Of a stretch of DNA of 64,000 bases, positions 1 through 9,312 are shown piece after piece. A program made the translations under genes and the position numbers. The stretch is taken from positions 1 to 64,000 of the forward strand of contig JBCBZW010000005.1 in NCBI GenBank assembly GCA_039815145.1. The letters are read 5' to 3'. Positions within the stretch are counted from its first letter, which is position 1. The number at the start of each line of letters is the position of its first letter. Below the pieces are notes generated by a model. The model saw nothing but the letters and a program-made list of their open reading frames with translations, was not told the origin of the DNA and ran no database searches. The DNA is from Pseudomonadota bacterium (GTDB lineage Bacteria; Pseudomonadota; Gammaproteobacteria; Steroidobacterales; JBCBZW01).

Positions 1-3000
1 ACGGGCCTCGCCTTCGCCCTCGACACCTGTCGCCTCATCACCAGCGCCGAGGAGGTGGATGACGCCATCATCGACCTCGGCTTCGACGATGGCTTCCGCG
101 GCATCCACGCCGAGAGCGCGCAGGTGCATTGGGACATCCCGCTCGCGTTGAACGGGCGCGAACTGCCGGGCCTGTACCTCGATCTCGACGACGTCGCCAT
201 CGGCAACAAGGGCGTGTCCACCACCGCCACCCTGAGCTGGCCGGTCACCCATGACGGCCACGCCTTCGACCTCGACCAAACGGATTTGTACGGCGAGCTG
301 TTCGGCTGGGCCTGTGCCATCGATACGGCCGAGGTGGTGATCGAGCGCAACGTGCCGATCGGCACGGCGGTGAACGCCTACCTCGCCGCGGTCCCGCTGC
401 AGCAGATCTTTCGCATCGAGCTCGGCTTCCGAGTGGGCGAAGGAGATCAGTACGACTTTCACCTGAACCTCGCCCAGGCGAGCGACGACCCCGTCGTCGT
501 TCCCCTCGGCCGTGACGACTTCCACCTCGCCTTCAGCAACCTCAGCCTCGCCGGTGAGTTCGATTCGGAAGGCGACTTCAGCCTCGTGGGCAGCGCAGCC
601 ATCGACCTCGACCTGCCCGGCCTGAGCTTCTCGAGCGAAGCCATCAGCATCGCCTACGACCACGAGTCGGGCCTCGACTCCCTGCGCATCGACCTCACGG
701 ATCTCGAACTCGAGGGCTACGGCGACCTCGACTCGGCCCAGCTGATCCTCGTGCTCGGCGAGGGTGAGGATGGCGAGTCAGCGCTGCTCCTGTTCGAGCT
801 CATCGCCGATCTGTCCTGGGCGAAGGTGAGCGAGCGCATCGCCCTGGCCGACGCGCCACCGCTGCTGCCCCTGCCGCCGGATGATGGCGAGGTCGCCCTT
901 CGCGCGTATTGGATCGAGGATCAGCTCAAGCTGTCGATACGCGCCGCCTTGGACGACGTCGATGCTCTCTGGCCCTTCGTGCCCGCCGGCCTTCGCCCTG
1001 CCGTGCCGGAGGCGGCCATCGATATCGCCCTGGAGGTGGTGGACGATGACTTCGAGGGCGAGCTTGGCATAGAGCTCACCCTCCTCCTGCCGGATCTCGC
1101 CGCCGCCCCCGCGCTGCAAGCCGTGGGCTTGGGCGAGGTGGTCGACCTGAGCACGGGCGACGCCACGGGCCTCGTGCAGCTGCGCTTCAGCGCCGCCCTG
1201 GACAGCAGCGACGAGCACGGCGCCACCACCGGCTCGCTCTCGGCCACGGTGACGGACCTCGTGACCGTCGGCCTGCAATTGCCCGGCATGACCTTCGATG
1301 AACCCCCGGTGCAGCTCGCCCTGGAGGAGGTGGCGATCGAGCTGGATGCCGACGGCGAGTCGGTCACCGGCGTCATCCGCCTCGAGGGTAGCTTCCTCCT
1401 GCAACCGATACTGCCGGCCGCCGCCACCGCGGCCGTGCCGCCGCCCATGGCCGTGCAACTCGATCGCCTACTCGCCATCGCCCGCGAGGTGGATCTCACG
1501 GGGAGCGCCAGCCTGACCCTTGGCATCAGTGAGGACAACGCCTGGTTCGAGGCCCAGTGCACCTTTGACGACGCGAGCCTCGAGGTGGACCTCTTCGACA
1601 TGCTCGCCAACCTCTCGGGAACCAATAAGCTCCTCGGCGAGGCGGGCGGGGAGAACGAGATCGACCTCGATATCGACGTCGCCATCGCCCTCGAGCAGAT
1701 CCGCTTGAGCATTGGCAGTGCGGACGCCGCGCAGGGCGACGACGGGAACTTCCCCTTCGCCTTCGGCATCACCACGGGGCTCGCCTTCGCCGGCCAGAAC
1801 GTCGACCTCGAGTTCGAGCTGACCGACGAACACCTGAGCTTCGGCCTGGACCTGCTGCGTATCCCCATCGCCATCCCCAAGCTACCGCTCTCGCGCGAAG
1901 ATCTGGATCAGCTGCGCGACGGCAGCGGGCAATGGGACTATCAAGGCCGTTGGGTAGGCGACATCGAACCCGATCTCGACGCGCTGATCACCGAGCGCGA
2001 GGGGCAGCTCGCGGACGTGTTGGCGATTCTCGATGACACGCCACTGAGCGAGGAGTGGGAGCGCTTCGAACTGGAGTTCCGCGCCCTCCCCGCCATCCAG
2101 AAGGCGCTGGTGGACGCGCTGGGGCGTAAGTTCCTCTACCAGGCCGTGCTGGCCGTGCATCAGATGCTCGGCGCGGTGGGCGTCGAGGGCAGTCAACAGA
2201 CCTACCAGGGCTTCGTCGAGCGGTATCAGGATGCCGTGGACGCCGTGTTCGGCTCCCTCCACGCCGACACGAACCTGGTCTTCGAGATCCGCGACGTCGA
2301 GTTCCTGCTGCCCTTCAACGATCCGGCCGACATTCGCGTGGCCGGCGGCGCGGCGATAACCGGCTTCGCGCCCGATGATCCCCTCGCGCCCCTCGGCGAC
2401 CTCGTCTTCACCCTGGGGCTCTCGGCCGACGCGATCTTCTTCTCCGTGGAGGGCGGACTGGCGCCGATCCCCCTGCCGGATTTCGGCCGCTACCCGGGCT
2501 CGGCGATCATCCTCGACCGCTTCCTGATCGGCTACGGCTACAGCAAGAACAGCCTCAAGATCGACGTCGCCGGTGAGCTGGAACTCTCCAAGCAACTGAT
2601 CGACGATGCCGACACGTCGGCCACCCACGGGGCGGGCATCCGCCTGCCCGAGGACAGCAAGCTCAAGTTCAAGCTCGACCTGATCCCCATCGTGCTCGGC
2701 GAAGTCGACTTCCTCCTGCCCCTGGTCGCCTTCGACATCGACCTGCGCAGCGATCGCCCCCTGCCCGCACCGCTCCAGGACGGACGTTGCCGGCCGGTCT
2801 GGGACGGCCTGCAGGTGAACGTGCCGGGCGTGCTGCGCGCGGGCTTCAAGCGCTACGCCATGTCGCCCTTCTTCGGTCCCCTGCCGGCGCCGAACCAGCG
2901 CGCAGCGTTCGACCTCGAACTCGGTGACGAGGAACTCGGCCTGCGCCACGTAAGCGACGATTACCAGGTGATCACGCCGGTGCTCGGCAAGCTGGTGATT

Positions 3001-6000
3001 CCCTTCCTCGCCGACGCCACACCGTTTATGGACCGCCACTGCCTGAGCGTGCGCGTGGCCGGCTTCGAGCTGTCCTACGACGTGGTCCGTCCCTTCCCCA
3101 ACCCGAGCCCGCTGCTGTTCTTTGAACTCTTAGGCTTCCTCTCGGACCCGACCGTGCCCATCGATCCCGAGGGCCACATCGCCTCGCTCATGTACGCGGA
3201 GCTGCTGCACGGGCGCATCGCCGTGCCGCCGGCGGTGCTGAACTTCTTCCCGGGCGCGGAGGCGATCATCGGCCAGGACCTGCAGGCACGGATCGACGTG
3301 ACCACGGTGATCGCTCTCGGTCAGCAATTGCGTTCACTGGTGGAGCAGCTACAGGCGCGTATCGTCGACGCCGGTGACAGCGTGGTGGACTGGGCCGAGT
3401 CGCTCGCTGCCACGCCCCTCGAGATCGACCCCGTGGAGCTCCTGGCGCACTTGCCCGCGTCCGTGCGCACCGTACACGCGGAGGGGCGGTTCCTGAGCTT
3501 CGAGGCGAGCGCGTGGTTCTTCTTGGCGCTCCCTGGCGAACTCACCAACGCGATCGACGCACCCGAGCCCCCGGGCGAGCGCTCTTGGCGAGTGGTGCAC
3601 CGTACGGACTTCGACGAGACCGCCCTGCCCGATTGGAAGCGCTACAACCATGGGCTCAAGCGCGGCACGGGTAGCTGGCGCGTGCGCGGCGGACAGCTCG
3701 TGCAGTCGAACAACGTGGGCGACAACTCCTACGCACGCTACGGCAGCATGATCGTGTACGAGGCCGACGCGGTGGCCGACGTGCGCCTGGAGGTGAGCGC
3801 CTCCTCCACGGACAACGACGGCCTCGGCGTCGTGTTCCACTTCCAGGGTGAACGCACCTTCTACCGCTTCCGCATGACCGAAGAGCAACGCGAGTGGCGC
3901 CTCGACAAGGTGGTGGACGGTGACATCACGATCCTCCACCAGAGCACCTCCTCCTTCGTGCAGGAGCGCCCCTACGAGATCCGCGTCGAGGCCGTGAGCC
4001 GCGGCGGGGAGAGCGCGGGACTCGAAAGACGTCTGAGCGATGACCCCCGCCGCACCAGCCGCCAGCCGCCCGCAGCCATCGCGATCGAAGACCTCGTCGA
4101 CGCCCGCGAAGCGGGACAGCGCGCCATCACCCAGATCCGCGTGTGGGTGGATGACGCCCTGTGGTGCGAGGTCGATGACGGCGATGAGCCCCTCACCTAC
4201 GGTTTCGCAGGCCTCGACAGCTGGTGGAACACGGGGGCACGCTTCGATCGCTTCGCGCTCTACGAGGGCGAGCACGTCGACTTCCCCCTCGCCCGCGAGA
4301 GTGACCTCGACGCACAGGCGCTGGCGACCTTGCGGCGAACGCTGACGCCCGCTGACGGCGGCCTGCCGCAAGTCCTTGCCGCCTATTCGGCGGACGACCT
4401 GCTGGCAGCGCTCACCGATGCGCCCGAGGTGGCCGTGATGGTGGCGGCGCGGGTGCGCGTGTTCGCCAGCCATCAGGCGGAGATGGTCGGCTGGTTCGCC
4501 AGCGATGGCCATTTCCACCTAACGAGTTCCCTCGCCCTGGAACTGCTCGCACTCGAGGTCGCCGGGCTTACCGTGCCCCTGCCCCTGGATCTGCGCGGCA
4601 GGATCACCCTGGCAGGTCGCAGTGCGGGCGCGGACTCGCACGTCGTGCTCACGGCGCAGGGCGTTGCGGACTGGCAGGTACTGCCCCGCGAGGACGGCGC
4701 CGGTGCCCTCGCCCGGCTCACCCTGGGCCGTAAGGACGAAGCGGTGACCTTGCGCATGGCATCCGATCGCGAGTTCGAACTCACCGGCCCCGGCGCCCTG
4801 CACCTGTTCGATGGCCAGGTACAAATGGACGGCCGCGCGCAGATCAGTCACGCACAGGCCCTCATCGAGGGCACGCTCGCCATGGACGCCCTGCCCCAAG
4901 CCGATGGCACCCCCTTGTTCGGCCTGCGCGCCGAGGCTGTGGGCAGGCTCGGCCCCGGCCCACAACTGCTCCTGCGCGGCGAGGGCGAACTGCTGCTCCT
5001 CGGTCGCACCCTGGTGGCCAGTGAGATCACAGCGACCGAGCGGTCGATCGACCTACGCGCTGCGCTAGGCGAGAGCGGTGCCCTGCGGCGCTGGGACTTC
5101 GGCGGGTTGGTCTTCAGTCGCATGCGCCTGGCCCTCGCCGGTCAGGTGAGCCTCCCCGCAGACGAGCATGCGGCCCTCACCCTCACCGGCGAAGGCGGTT
5201 TCCGCGTCCACGGGATCACCTTCGACGGTGCGTGCCGTATCGAAGCCAAGGCCTACGAATGGTTGCTCGCCGCCAGCGGGCGCGTGCACTGGCTGGGACG
5301 GAACTGGATCGGTGGAGGCCTGGCGCTGAGCCACGAGGGGGTGCAGGTGAGCGGTCGGGCCGACTTCGGTCTGCAACTCACGCCCACGCATCTGCCGGCC
5401 GGCATCGAGATCCTCGGTCTCCAGCTGCGGGTCAGGGTCAGCGGCAGCCTGACGCTCAACACGGCCGGGCAGCTGGTCGCCTGGCGCGTCGATCTCGACT
5501 GGCAACTCGCCGCGCGCCTGCCGGGTCAGAGTGCAAAGCAGGCCATGGCCCTCGCCACCCAACAGTTCTCCGCCGAGGGCTCTCACGCGGGCGGCGAGGG
5601 GCTAGTGGAGCTTGCGGAGTTGTTCTCCCTGAACGGACTGACGTTGTTCGATCTCGGCGACTACACCCTGCCCATCCCGGTCCTCGATGACAGCAACGGC
5701 ACCCCGATCTACGTGCACGACTCGCTCACGGTGGACGTGGACGGCGACGACGGCCTCAGCGCCACCTTCGTCACCCCGTTCCCGCCCGACGAGGATGCGG
5801 AACCCATCGACAGCGGCTTCCTGCCCATCCCCTTCTACGAAGCGGAATCGAGCATCGATCTCCCGGCGCTGACCCTACCGGTGCCCACCCTGTCCAGCGA
5901 GCCCCCGAGCGGCGCGGCCGGCGATCCCCTGGTCGAGGTGCCCGCCTTGAGCGAGGGGTCGGTGTCCCTGCCAAAGATCGAGCTTGCGAACACGGCGCTC

Positions 6001-6120
6001 ACCCTGCGCCTGGCATGGCGCGACGGCACCTTGGGCGTGGTGGTGGGGGAGACGGACGTGTTCCGTGCCTTCAGGGCCGATGCCGCGCTAGACGCGATCT
6101 TCGGCCAGGGCCTCGACTAG
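1..6120 (+). CDS. Giant acidic hypothetical protein with internal lectin-like domain (5' end outside window)
   Basis: The frame is open from the first base, so the true start probably lies upstream; the first start codon in view is a GTG at 55, giving 2021 residues. The chain is Asp/Glu/Leu-rich, with many short amphipathic segments that look beta-rich. No transmembrane stretch is visible and the N-terminus is not seen. At about residues 1174-1410 (counted from 55) there is a different module with motifs such as GSWRVRGGQL, DNDGLGVVFHF and FYRFRM. It resembles concanavalin-A/LamG-like jelly rolls of the thrombospondin C-terminal type. The C-terminal part (about 1550-1850) has repeated beta-strand phrases (LTGEGGFRVHG, VSGRADFGLQL). 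I cannot assign a function. Very large bacterial beta-repeat proteins such as DUF6603-like ones are a possible comparison. Its last 50 bases overlap the convergent rtcR. Confidence 0.8.
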   Translation, partial: TGLAFALDTCRLITSAEEVDDAIIDLGFDDGFRGIHAESAQVHWDIPLALNGRELPGLYLDLDDVAIGNKGVSTTATLSWPVTHDGHAFDLDQTDLYGELFGWACAIDTAEVVIERNVPIGTAVNAYLAAVPLQQIFRIELGFRVGEGDQYDFHLNLAQASDDPVVVPLGRDDFHLAFSNLSLAGEFDSEGDFSLVGSAAIDLDLPGLSFSSEAISIAYDHESGLDSLRIDLTDLELEGYGDLDSAQLILVLGEGEDGESALLLFELIADLSWAKVSERIALADAPPLLPLPPDDGEVALRAYWIEDQLKLSIRAALDDVDALWPFVPAGLRPAVPEAAIDIALEVVDDDFEGELGIELTLLLPDLAAAPALQAVGLGEVVDLSTGDATGLVQLRFSAALDSSDEHGATTGSLSATVTDLVTVGLQLPGMTFDEPPVQLALEEVAIELDADGESVTGVIRLEGSFLLQPILPAAATAAVPPPMAVQLDRLLAIAREVDLTGSASLTLGISEDNAWFEAQCTFDDASLEVDLFDMLANLSGTNKLLGEAGGENEIDLDIDVAIALEQIRLSIGSADAAQGDDGNFPFAFGITTGLAFAGQNVDLEFELTDEHLSFGLDLLRIPIAIPKLPLSREDLDQLRDGSGQWDYQGRWVGDIEPDLDALITEREGQLADVLAILDDTPLSEEWERFELEFRALPAIQKALVDALGRKFLYQAVLAVHQMLGAVGVEGSQQTYQGFVERYQDAVDAVFGSLHADTNLVFEIRDVEFLLPFNDPADIRVAGGAAITGFAPDDPLAPLGDLVFTLGLSADAIFFSVEGGLAPIPLPDFGRYPGSAIILDRFLIGYGYSKNSLKIDVAGELELSKQLIDDADTSATHGAGIRLPEDSKLKFKLDLIPIVLGEVDFLLPLVAFDIDLRSDRPLPAPLQDGRCRPVWDGLQVNVPGVLRAGFKRYAMSPFFGPLPAPNQRAAFDLELGDEELGLRHVSDDYQVITPVLGKLVIPFLADATPFMDRHCLSVRVAGFELSYDVVRPFPNPSPLLFFELLGFLSDPTVPIDPEGHIASLMYAELLHGRIAVPPAVLNFFPGAEAIIGQDLQARIDVTTVIALGQQLRSLVEQLQARIVDAGDSVVDWAESLAATPLEIDPVELLAHLPASVRTVHAEGRFLSFEASAWFFLALPGELTNAIDAPEPPGERSWRVVHRTDFDETALPDWKRYNHGLKRGTGSWRVRGGQLVQSNNVGDNSYARYGSMIVYEADAVADVRLEVSASSTDNDGLGVVFHFQGERTFYRFRMTEEQREWRLDKVVDGDITILHQSTSSFVQERPYEIRVEAVSRGGESAGLERRLSDDPRRTSRQPPAAIAIEDLVDAREAGQRAITQIRVWVDDALWCEVDDGDEPLTYGFAGLDSWWNTGARFDRFALYEGEHVDFPLARESDLDAQALATLRRTLTPADGGLPQVLAAYSADDLLAALTDAPEVAVMVAARVRVFASHQAEMVGWFASDGHFHLTSSLALELLALEVAGLTVPLPLDLRGRITLAGRSAGADSHVVLTAQGVADWQVLPREDGAGALARLTLGRKDEAVTLRMASDREFELTGPGALHLFDGQVQMDGRAQISHAQALIEGTLAMDALPQADGTPLFGLRAEAVGRLGPGPQLLLRGEGELLLLGRTLVASEITATERSIDLRAALGESGALRRWDFGGLVFSRMRLALAGQVSLPADEHAALTLTGEGGFRVHGITFDGACRIEAKAYEWLLAASGRVHWLGRNWIGGGLALSHEGVQVSGRADFGLQLTPTHLPAGIEILGLQLRVRVSGSLTLNTAGQLVAWRVDLDWQLAARLPGQSAKQAMALATQQFSAEGSHAGGEGLVELAELFSLNGLTLFDLGDYTLPIPVLDDSNGTPIYVHDSLTVDVDGDDGLSATFVTPFPPDEDAEPIDSGFLPIPFYEAESSIDLPALTLPVPTLSSEPPSGAAGDPLVEVPALSEGSVSLPKIELANTALTLRLAWRDGTLGVVVGETDVFRAFRADAALDAIFGQGLD

Positions 6121-7723
6121 CAGCCAGGGCCTTGATCTCGCGCCAGCTGAGCCCAAAGCGCTGCAGGTACTTGCGCAGGCGATCGGCATCGTTAGTCGTG
6201 CGCCGCGCCTGGCGCGAGGCGCCGAAGAGCGTGCGACCGGCGGCACTCAGGGTCTCGCTGCGCCGGCAGACGTCGATCACGCCGCTGAGCTGAAGGCGAT
6301 CGAACAGATCGAGCTCGCGCACGGTTTGGGGCGAGAGCAAGTCTTCCAACAACGCCTGATCCACCTGTGGTCCCTCGGGCTCGACGCCTCGCCAGGCGCG
6401 CCGCAGACGGTCCAACTCCTGGGCGACGAGGTCCTCATTGATACGGCGATCCCCCGCCAGCGTCGCCATGCGGGTGATCGATGCGCCGAGGTCGCGGAAG
6501 TTGCCCACCCAATGGGCTTGCTCACTGGTGGCGAAGCGCAGGTAGCGCGCCAGGGCCTCCTTGTTGAAGGCCGCCTTGGTGCCGGTGAGCGAGGAGACGC
6601 GGCGCAGTTCGTACTCCACGTTGGCCTCGATGTCCTCCCGGCGCTCTCGCAATCCGGGCAGCTCGAAGGTCCATAGATCCAGGCGCGCCAGGAGATCCTC
6701 GCGGAAGCTGCCCTCGCGAGCCGCTTTGCGCAGGTCGCGGTTGGTGCCGGCGATGAGCTGGAAGTCGCTGCTCACCTCGCGGTCCGCGCCGACGGGGAAG
6801 AAGCGGCGATCCTCGACGGCGCGCAGGATCATCGCCTGCTCATCGAGGCCGAGTTCCCCGATCTCATCGAGGAACAGGAGCCCGCCGTCCGCGGCGCGCA
6901 GCAACCCGGCGCGTTCGGCGACCGCGCCCGTAAACGCTCCCTTGCGATGACCGAACAGAGCCGACATCGCGTTGTCGCCACGCAAGGTGGCGCAATTGAC
7001 CTCGACGAAGGGCCCGGCGATCAGGTGGCGTTGGTGCTTGAGCTCGTAGATTCGTCGCGCCAGCTGCGACTTGCCTGCGCCCGTCGGCCCCAACAGCAGC
7101 ACCGGGGCGGTGGAGCGGATCACCACCTGCTCGATCTGCTCGATCATGGCGTTGAAGGCCGCGTTGCGGGTGACGATGCCTGACTTCAGAAAGCTCGTGC
7201 CCTCCTGCCGTTCCTCGGCGAAGCGGCTTGCGATCTGGTCGTAGCGGGATAGGTCGAGGTCGATGATGTGGTACGCACCCGAGACCTCTCCGTCCCGGCG
7301 CGGTGGGGGCGATGTCTGAATCAACTTCCCCGGTAGGTAGCGGGCTTCCGTAAGGAGGAACCAACAGATCTGCGCCACGTGCGTACCGGTGGTGAGGTGC
7401 GCCAGGTAGCGCTCGGCGTCCGTGTCGAAGGGGTACTGGCGGGTGAAGTCCAGGAGCTTGCCGTACACCTCTTCGAAGTCCCAGGGATCCTGAAACTCCA
7501 GCACCTGCAGGCGCACCTCGGTTTCCGGCGACACGGCGGCGATATCGTCGCGAAGTTGCTCGGCGAGCGCCGTGTAGCGAACGCCGTGAAGGAGCTCCAG
7601 GCGATCGACCAGCAGGTCCTCCTGCTGGCAGAGGCCTACGTTGGGACGCCAGCGATTCCAGCGATCGGCCTTGCGTCCGATATCGAGCTGGGTGCCGAGC
7701 AAGCTAATGACGGTGGTTTGCAT
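6071..7723 (-). CDS. rtcR: RtcR, sigma-54-dependent activator of the RNA repair operon (CARF domain)
   Basis: This 550-residue bacterial enhancer-binding protein activates rtcBA with sigma-54 RNA polymerase. Residues 1-180 are the RtcR-type CARF sensor, including a ligand-loop-like TTGTHV at 111-116. The AAA+ domain follows, with Walker A GPTGAGKS (212-219), the sigma-54 contact loop GAFTGA (262-267) and a Walker B-like LLFLDEIGE near 290. The C-terminus carries a DNA-binding region. In this family the CARF domain is thought to sense RNA-damage products. The gene is divergent from rtcB, as in Escherichia coli. The ATG at 7723 gives a normal family start. The last residues (rich in Arg, after LSWREIKAL) look like an extension and are encoded in the 50-base overlap with the giant gene on the other strand. 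Confidence 0.95.
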   Translation of the reverse strand: MQTTVISLLGTQLDIGRKADRWNRWRPNVGLCQQEDLLVDRLELLHGVRYTALAEQLRDDIAAVSPETEVRLQVLEFQDPWDFEEVYGKLLDFTRQYPFDTDAERYLAHLTTGTHVAQICWFLLTEARYLPGKLIQTSPPPRRDGEVSGAYHIIDLDLSRYDQIASRFAEERQEGTSFLKSGIVTRNAAFNAMIEQIEQVVIRSTAPVLLLGPTGAGKSQLARRIYELKHQRHLIAGPFVEVNCATLRGDNAMSALFGHRKGAFTGAVAERAGLLRAADGGLLFLDEIGELGLDEQAMILRAVEDRRFFPVGADREVSSDFQLIAGTNRDLRKAAREGSFREDLLARLDLWTFELPGLRERREDIEANVEYELRRVSSLTGTKAAFNKEALARYLRFATSEQAHWVGNFRDLGASITRMATLAGDRRINEDLVAQELDRLRRAWRGVEPEGPQVDQALLEDLLSPQTVRELDLFDRLQLSGVIDVCRRSETLSAAGRTLFGASRQARRTTNDADRLRKYLQRFGLSWREIKALAASRGPGRRSRLARHRP

Positions 7724-7800
7724 ATAGCGAGAATTCTAAATTTTCGCTCAGAGAATACAAATAGAAGCCCAAGCTGCAATTTGACCTTCACTGCACTAGA

Positions 7801-7821
7801 GTTCGAAAATCATTCGAGAAC
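7801..7821. promoter_or_regulatory. Candidate RtcR upstream activating site
   Basis: A 21-base imperfect palindrome: outer GTTC/GAAC and inner AAT-C-ATT pair, 7 of 10 positions. It lies in the rtcR-rtcB intergenic region about 60 bases upstream of the sigma-54 promoter, a normal distance for an enhancer-binding protein. Assignment to RtcR is inference from position and symmetry. Confidence 0.4.
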
Positions 7822-7859
7822 AGTAAGTTAAGGGTCAGCTCTCCTCTCGCCATCAGAGT

Positions 7860-7875
7860 TGGCCCAGGATTCGCA
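7860..7875 (+). promoter_or_regulatory. Sigma-54 (-24/-12) promoter of rtcBA
   Basis: TGGCCCAGGATTCGCA carries the invariant GG and GC with exactly ten bases between them, as in the sigma-54 consensus TGGCACG-N4-TTGC. It lies between rtcR, whose product has the GAFTGA sigma-54 loop, and rtcB. Transcription would begin near 7887, leaving a leader of about 135 bases before rtcB. Confidence 0.75.
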
Positions 7876-8021
7876 ACACCTCTCCCGAGGCGCGAGCCTC
7901 ATCACCGGTCAGGAAAAAGTCCCCGGGTGGGAATGGGCCCATCCGGGGCGCCGGAAGCAAGACCGCAGGCGCCCAGCCAAACGACGAGGATGGCGCCGGA
8001 GCGAGCGAGAGGAGAGAGAAA

Positions 8022-9254
8022 ATGATGGACGAGACACGACACATTGAAGTCATGGTCAACGCTGACTCAGCCCCGGTGAAGATGTGGACCCGAGGCGTAC
8101 CCGTGGAGGACGCTGCACGCGAGCAGCTCGCCAACACGGCGCGTATGCCCTTCATCTTCCGCCACCTGGCGGTCATGCCGGACGTGCACCTCGGGCGAGG
8201 CTCGACCGTCGGCTCGGTCATCCCGACCAAGGGCGCCATCATTCCCGCTGCCGTTGGCGTGGACATCGGCTGCGGCATGATGGCTGTGAGCACCAGCATG
8301 TTCGCTGAGGACCTGCCGGACTCCCTGCGCGAGCTGCGCACGGCGATCGAAGCGGCCGTCCCCCACGGGCGTACCGCGGGCCGCGGCCGTCGCGACAAGG
8401 GCTCCTGGGAGACCCCGCCGAAGGGCGTCGATGGCCTGTGGGCAACGCTCGCGGACGAGTTCGACACGATCACGGGTAAGCACCCGAAGATCGCCAAGTC
8501 GAACAACCGCAAGCACCTCGGCACGCTCGGCACGGGCAACCACTTCATCGAGGTGTGCCTGGATGAGGATGACCGCGTGTGGTTCATGCTGCACTCGGGT
8601 TCGCGTGGGGTGGGCAACCGCATCGGTACCTACTTCATCGAACTCGCCAAGCAGGACATGCGCCGCTGGCTGGTGAACCTGCCGGATCAGGACCTCGCGT
8701 ACTTCCCGGAGGGCACGGAGCACTTCGACGATTACGTGGAGGCCGTCGAGTGGGCGCAGCGCTTTGCGGCTACCAACCGAACGGCGATGATGACCCGAAC
8801 CCTGGACGCGGCTCGCAAGGCCCTCGGCATCGACTTCCAGGCGCACGCCGAGGCGGTCAACTGCCACCACAACTACGTGGCCCGGGAGCACCACTTCGGT
8901 GAGAACATCCTGGTCACCCGCAAGGGGGCGGTACGTGCCGCTGAGGGTGTTCTCGGGATCATCCCGGGCTCGATGGGGGCGAAGTCCTTCATCGTGCGTG
9001 GTCTTGGCAACGCCGAGAGCTTCTGCTCCTGCAGCCATGGCGCGGGTCGGGTGATGTCGCGTACGGCGGCGAAGAAGCTGGTGAGCATGGAAGAGCACCA
9101 GCGAGCGGTCGCTCACGTCGAGTGTCGTCGCGATGCCGGCGTACTGGACGAGACCCCGGCCGCCTACAAGCCGATCGACGCCGTCATGGACGCCCAGCGC
9201 GACCTGGTGGAGATCGTCCACACGCTGCGCCAGGTGGTGTGCGTGAAGGGTTAG
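8022..9254 (+). CDS. rtcB: RtcB, GTP-dependent RNA ligase (3'-phosphate/5'-OH)
   Basis: RtcB joins RNA 3'-phosphate or 2',3'-cyclic-phosphate ends to 5'-hydroxyl ends through a guanylylated histidine. The 410-residue length matches the E. coli enzyme (about 408). Metal and active-site residues are visible: C84 in VDIGCGM, N173-H174 in GTGNHF, H191 in LHSGSRG, H282 in NCHHNY, and the nucleotidyl-acceptor H339 in CSHGAGR. Start: ATG at 8022 (or 8025) with GGAGAG a few bases upstream. It is the first gene downstream of the sigma-54 promoter and is followed after 58 bases by rtcA, so expression is probably induced by RNA damage through RtcR. Confidence 0.97.
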   Translation: MMDETRHIEVMVNADSAPVKMWTRGVPVEDAAREQLANTARMPFIFRHLAVMPDVHLGRGSTVGSVIPTKGAIIPAAVGVDIGCGMMAVSTSMFAEDLPDSLRELRTAIEAAVPHGRTAGRGRRDKGSWETPPKGVDGLWATLADEFDTITGKHPKIAKSNNRKHLGTLGTGNHFIEVCLDEDDRVWFMLHSGSRGVGNRIGTYFIELAKQDMRRWLVNLPDQDLAYFPEGTEHFDDYVEAVEWAQRFAATNRTAMMTRTLDAARKALGIDFQAHAEAVNCHHNYVAREHHFGENILVTRKGAVRAAEGVLGIIPGSMGAKSFIVRGLGNAESFCSCSHGAGRVMSRTAAKKLVSMEEHQRAVAHVECRRDAGVLDETPAAYKPIDAVMDAQRDLVEIVHTLRQVVCVKG

Positions 9255-9265
9255 GGAAAACGATG

Positions 9266-9293
9266 GGCGGCGTCCGCGAGCGCGGGCGCCGCC
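9266..9293 (+). other. GC-rich hairpin between rtcB and rtcA
   Basis: GGCGGCG at 9266-9272 pairs with CGCCGCC at 9287-9293. The stem continues inward through a G-T wobble and CCGC/GCGG to a GAGC loop. It nearly fills the 58-base rtcB-rtcA gap and has no T-run, so it is more likely an mRNA-stability or differential-expression element than a terminator. Confidence 0.55.
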
Positions 9294-9312
9294 AAAACTC
9301 AAGGAAGTCGAC

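Noticed and set aside
1882-4518. Long antisense ORFs across the giant gene (1882-3039 and 3349-4518)
   Set aside because: Same codon-periodicity artefact; no start context or domains.
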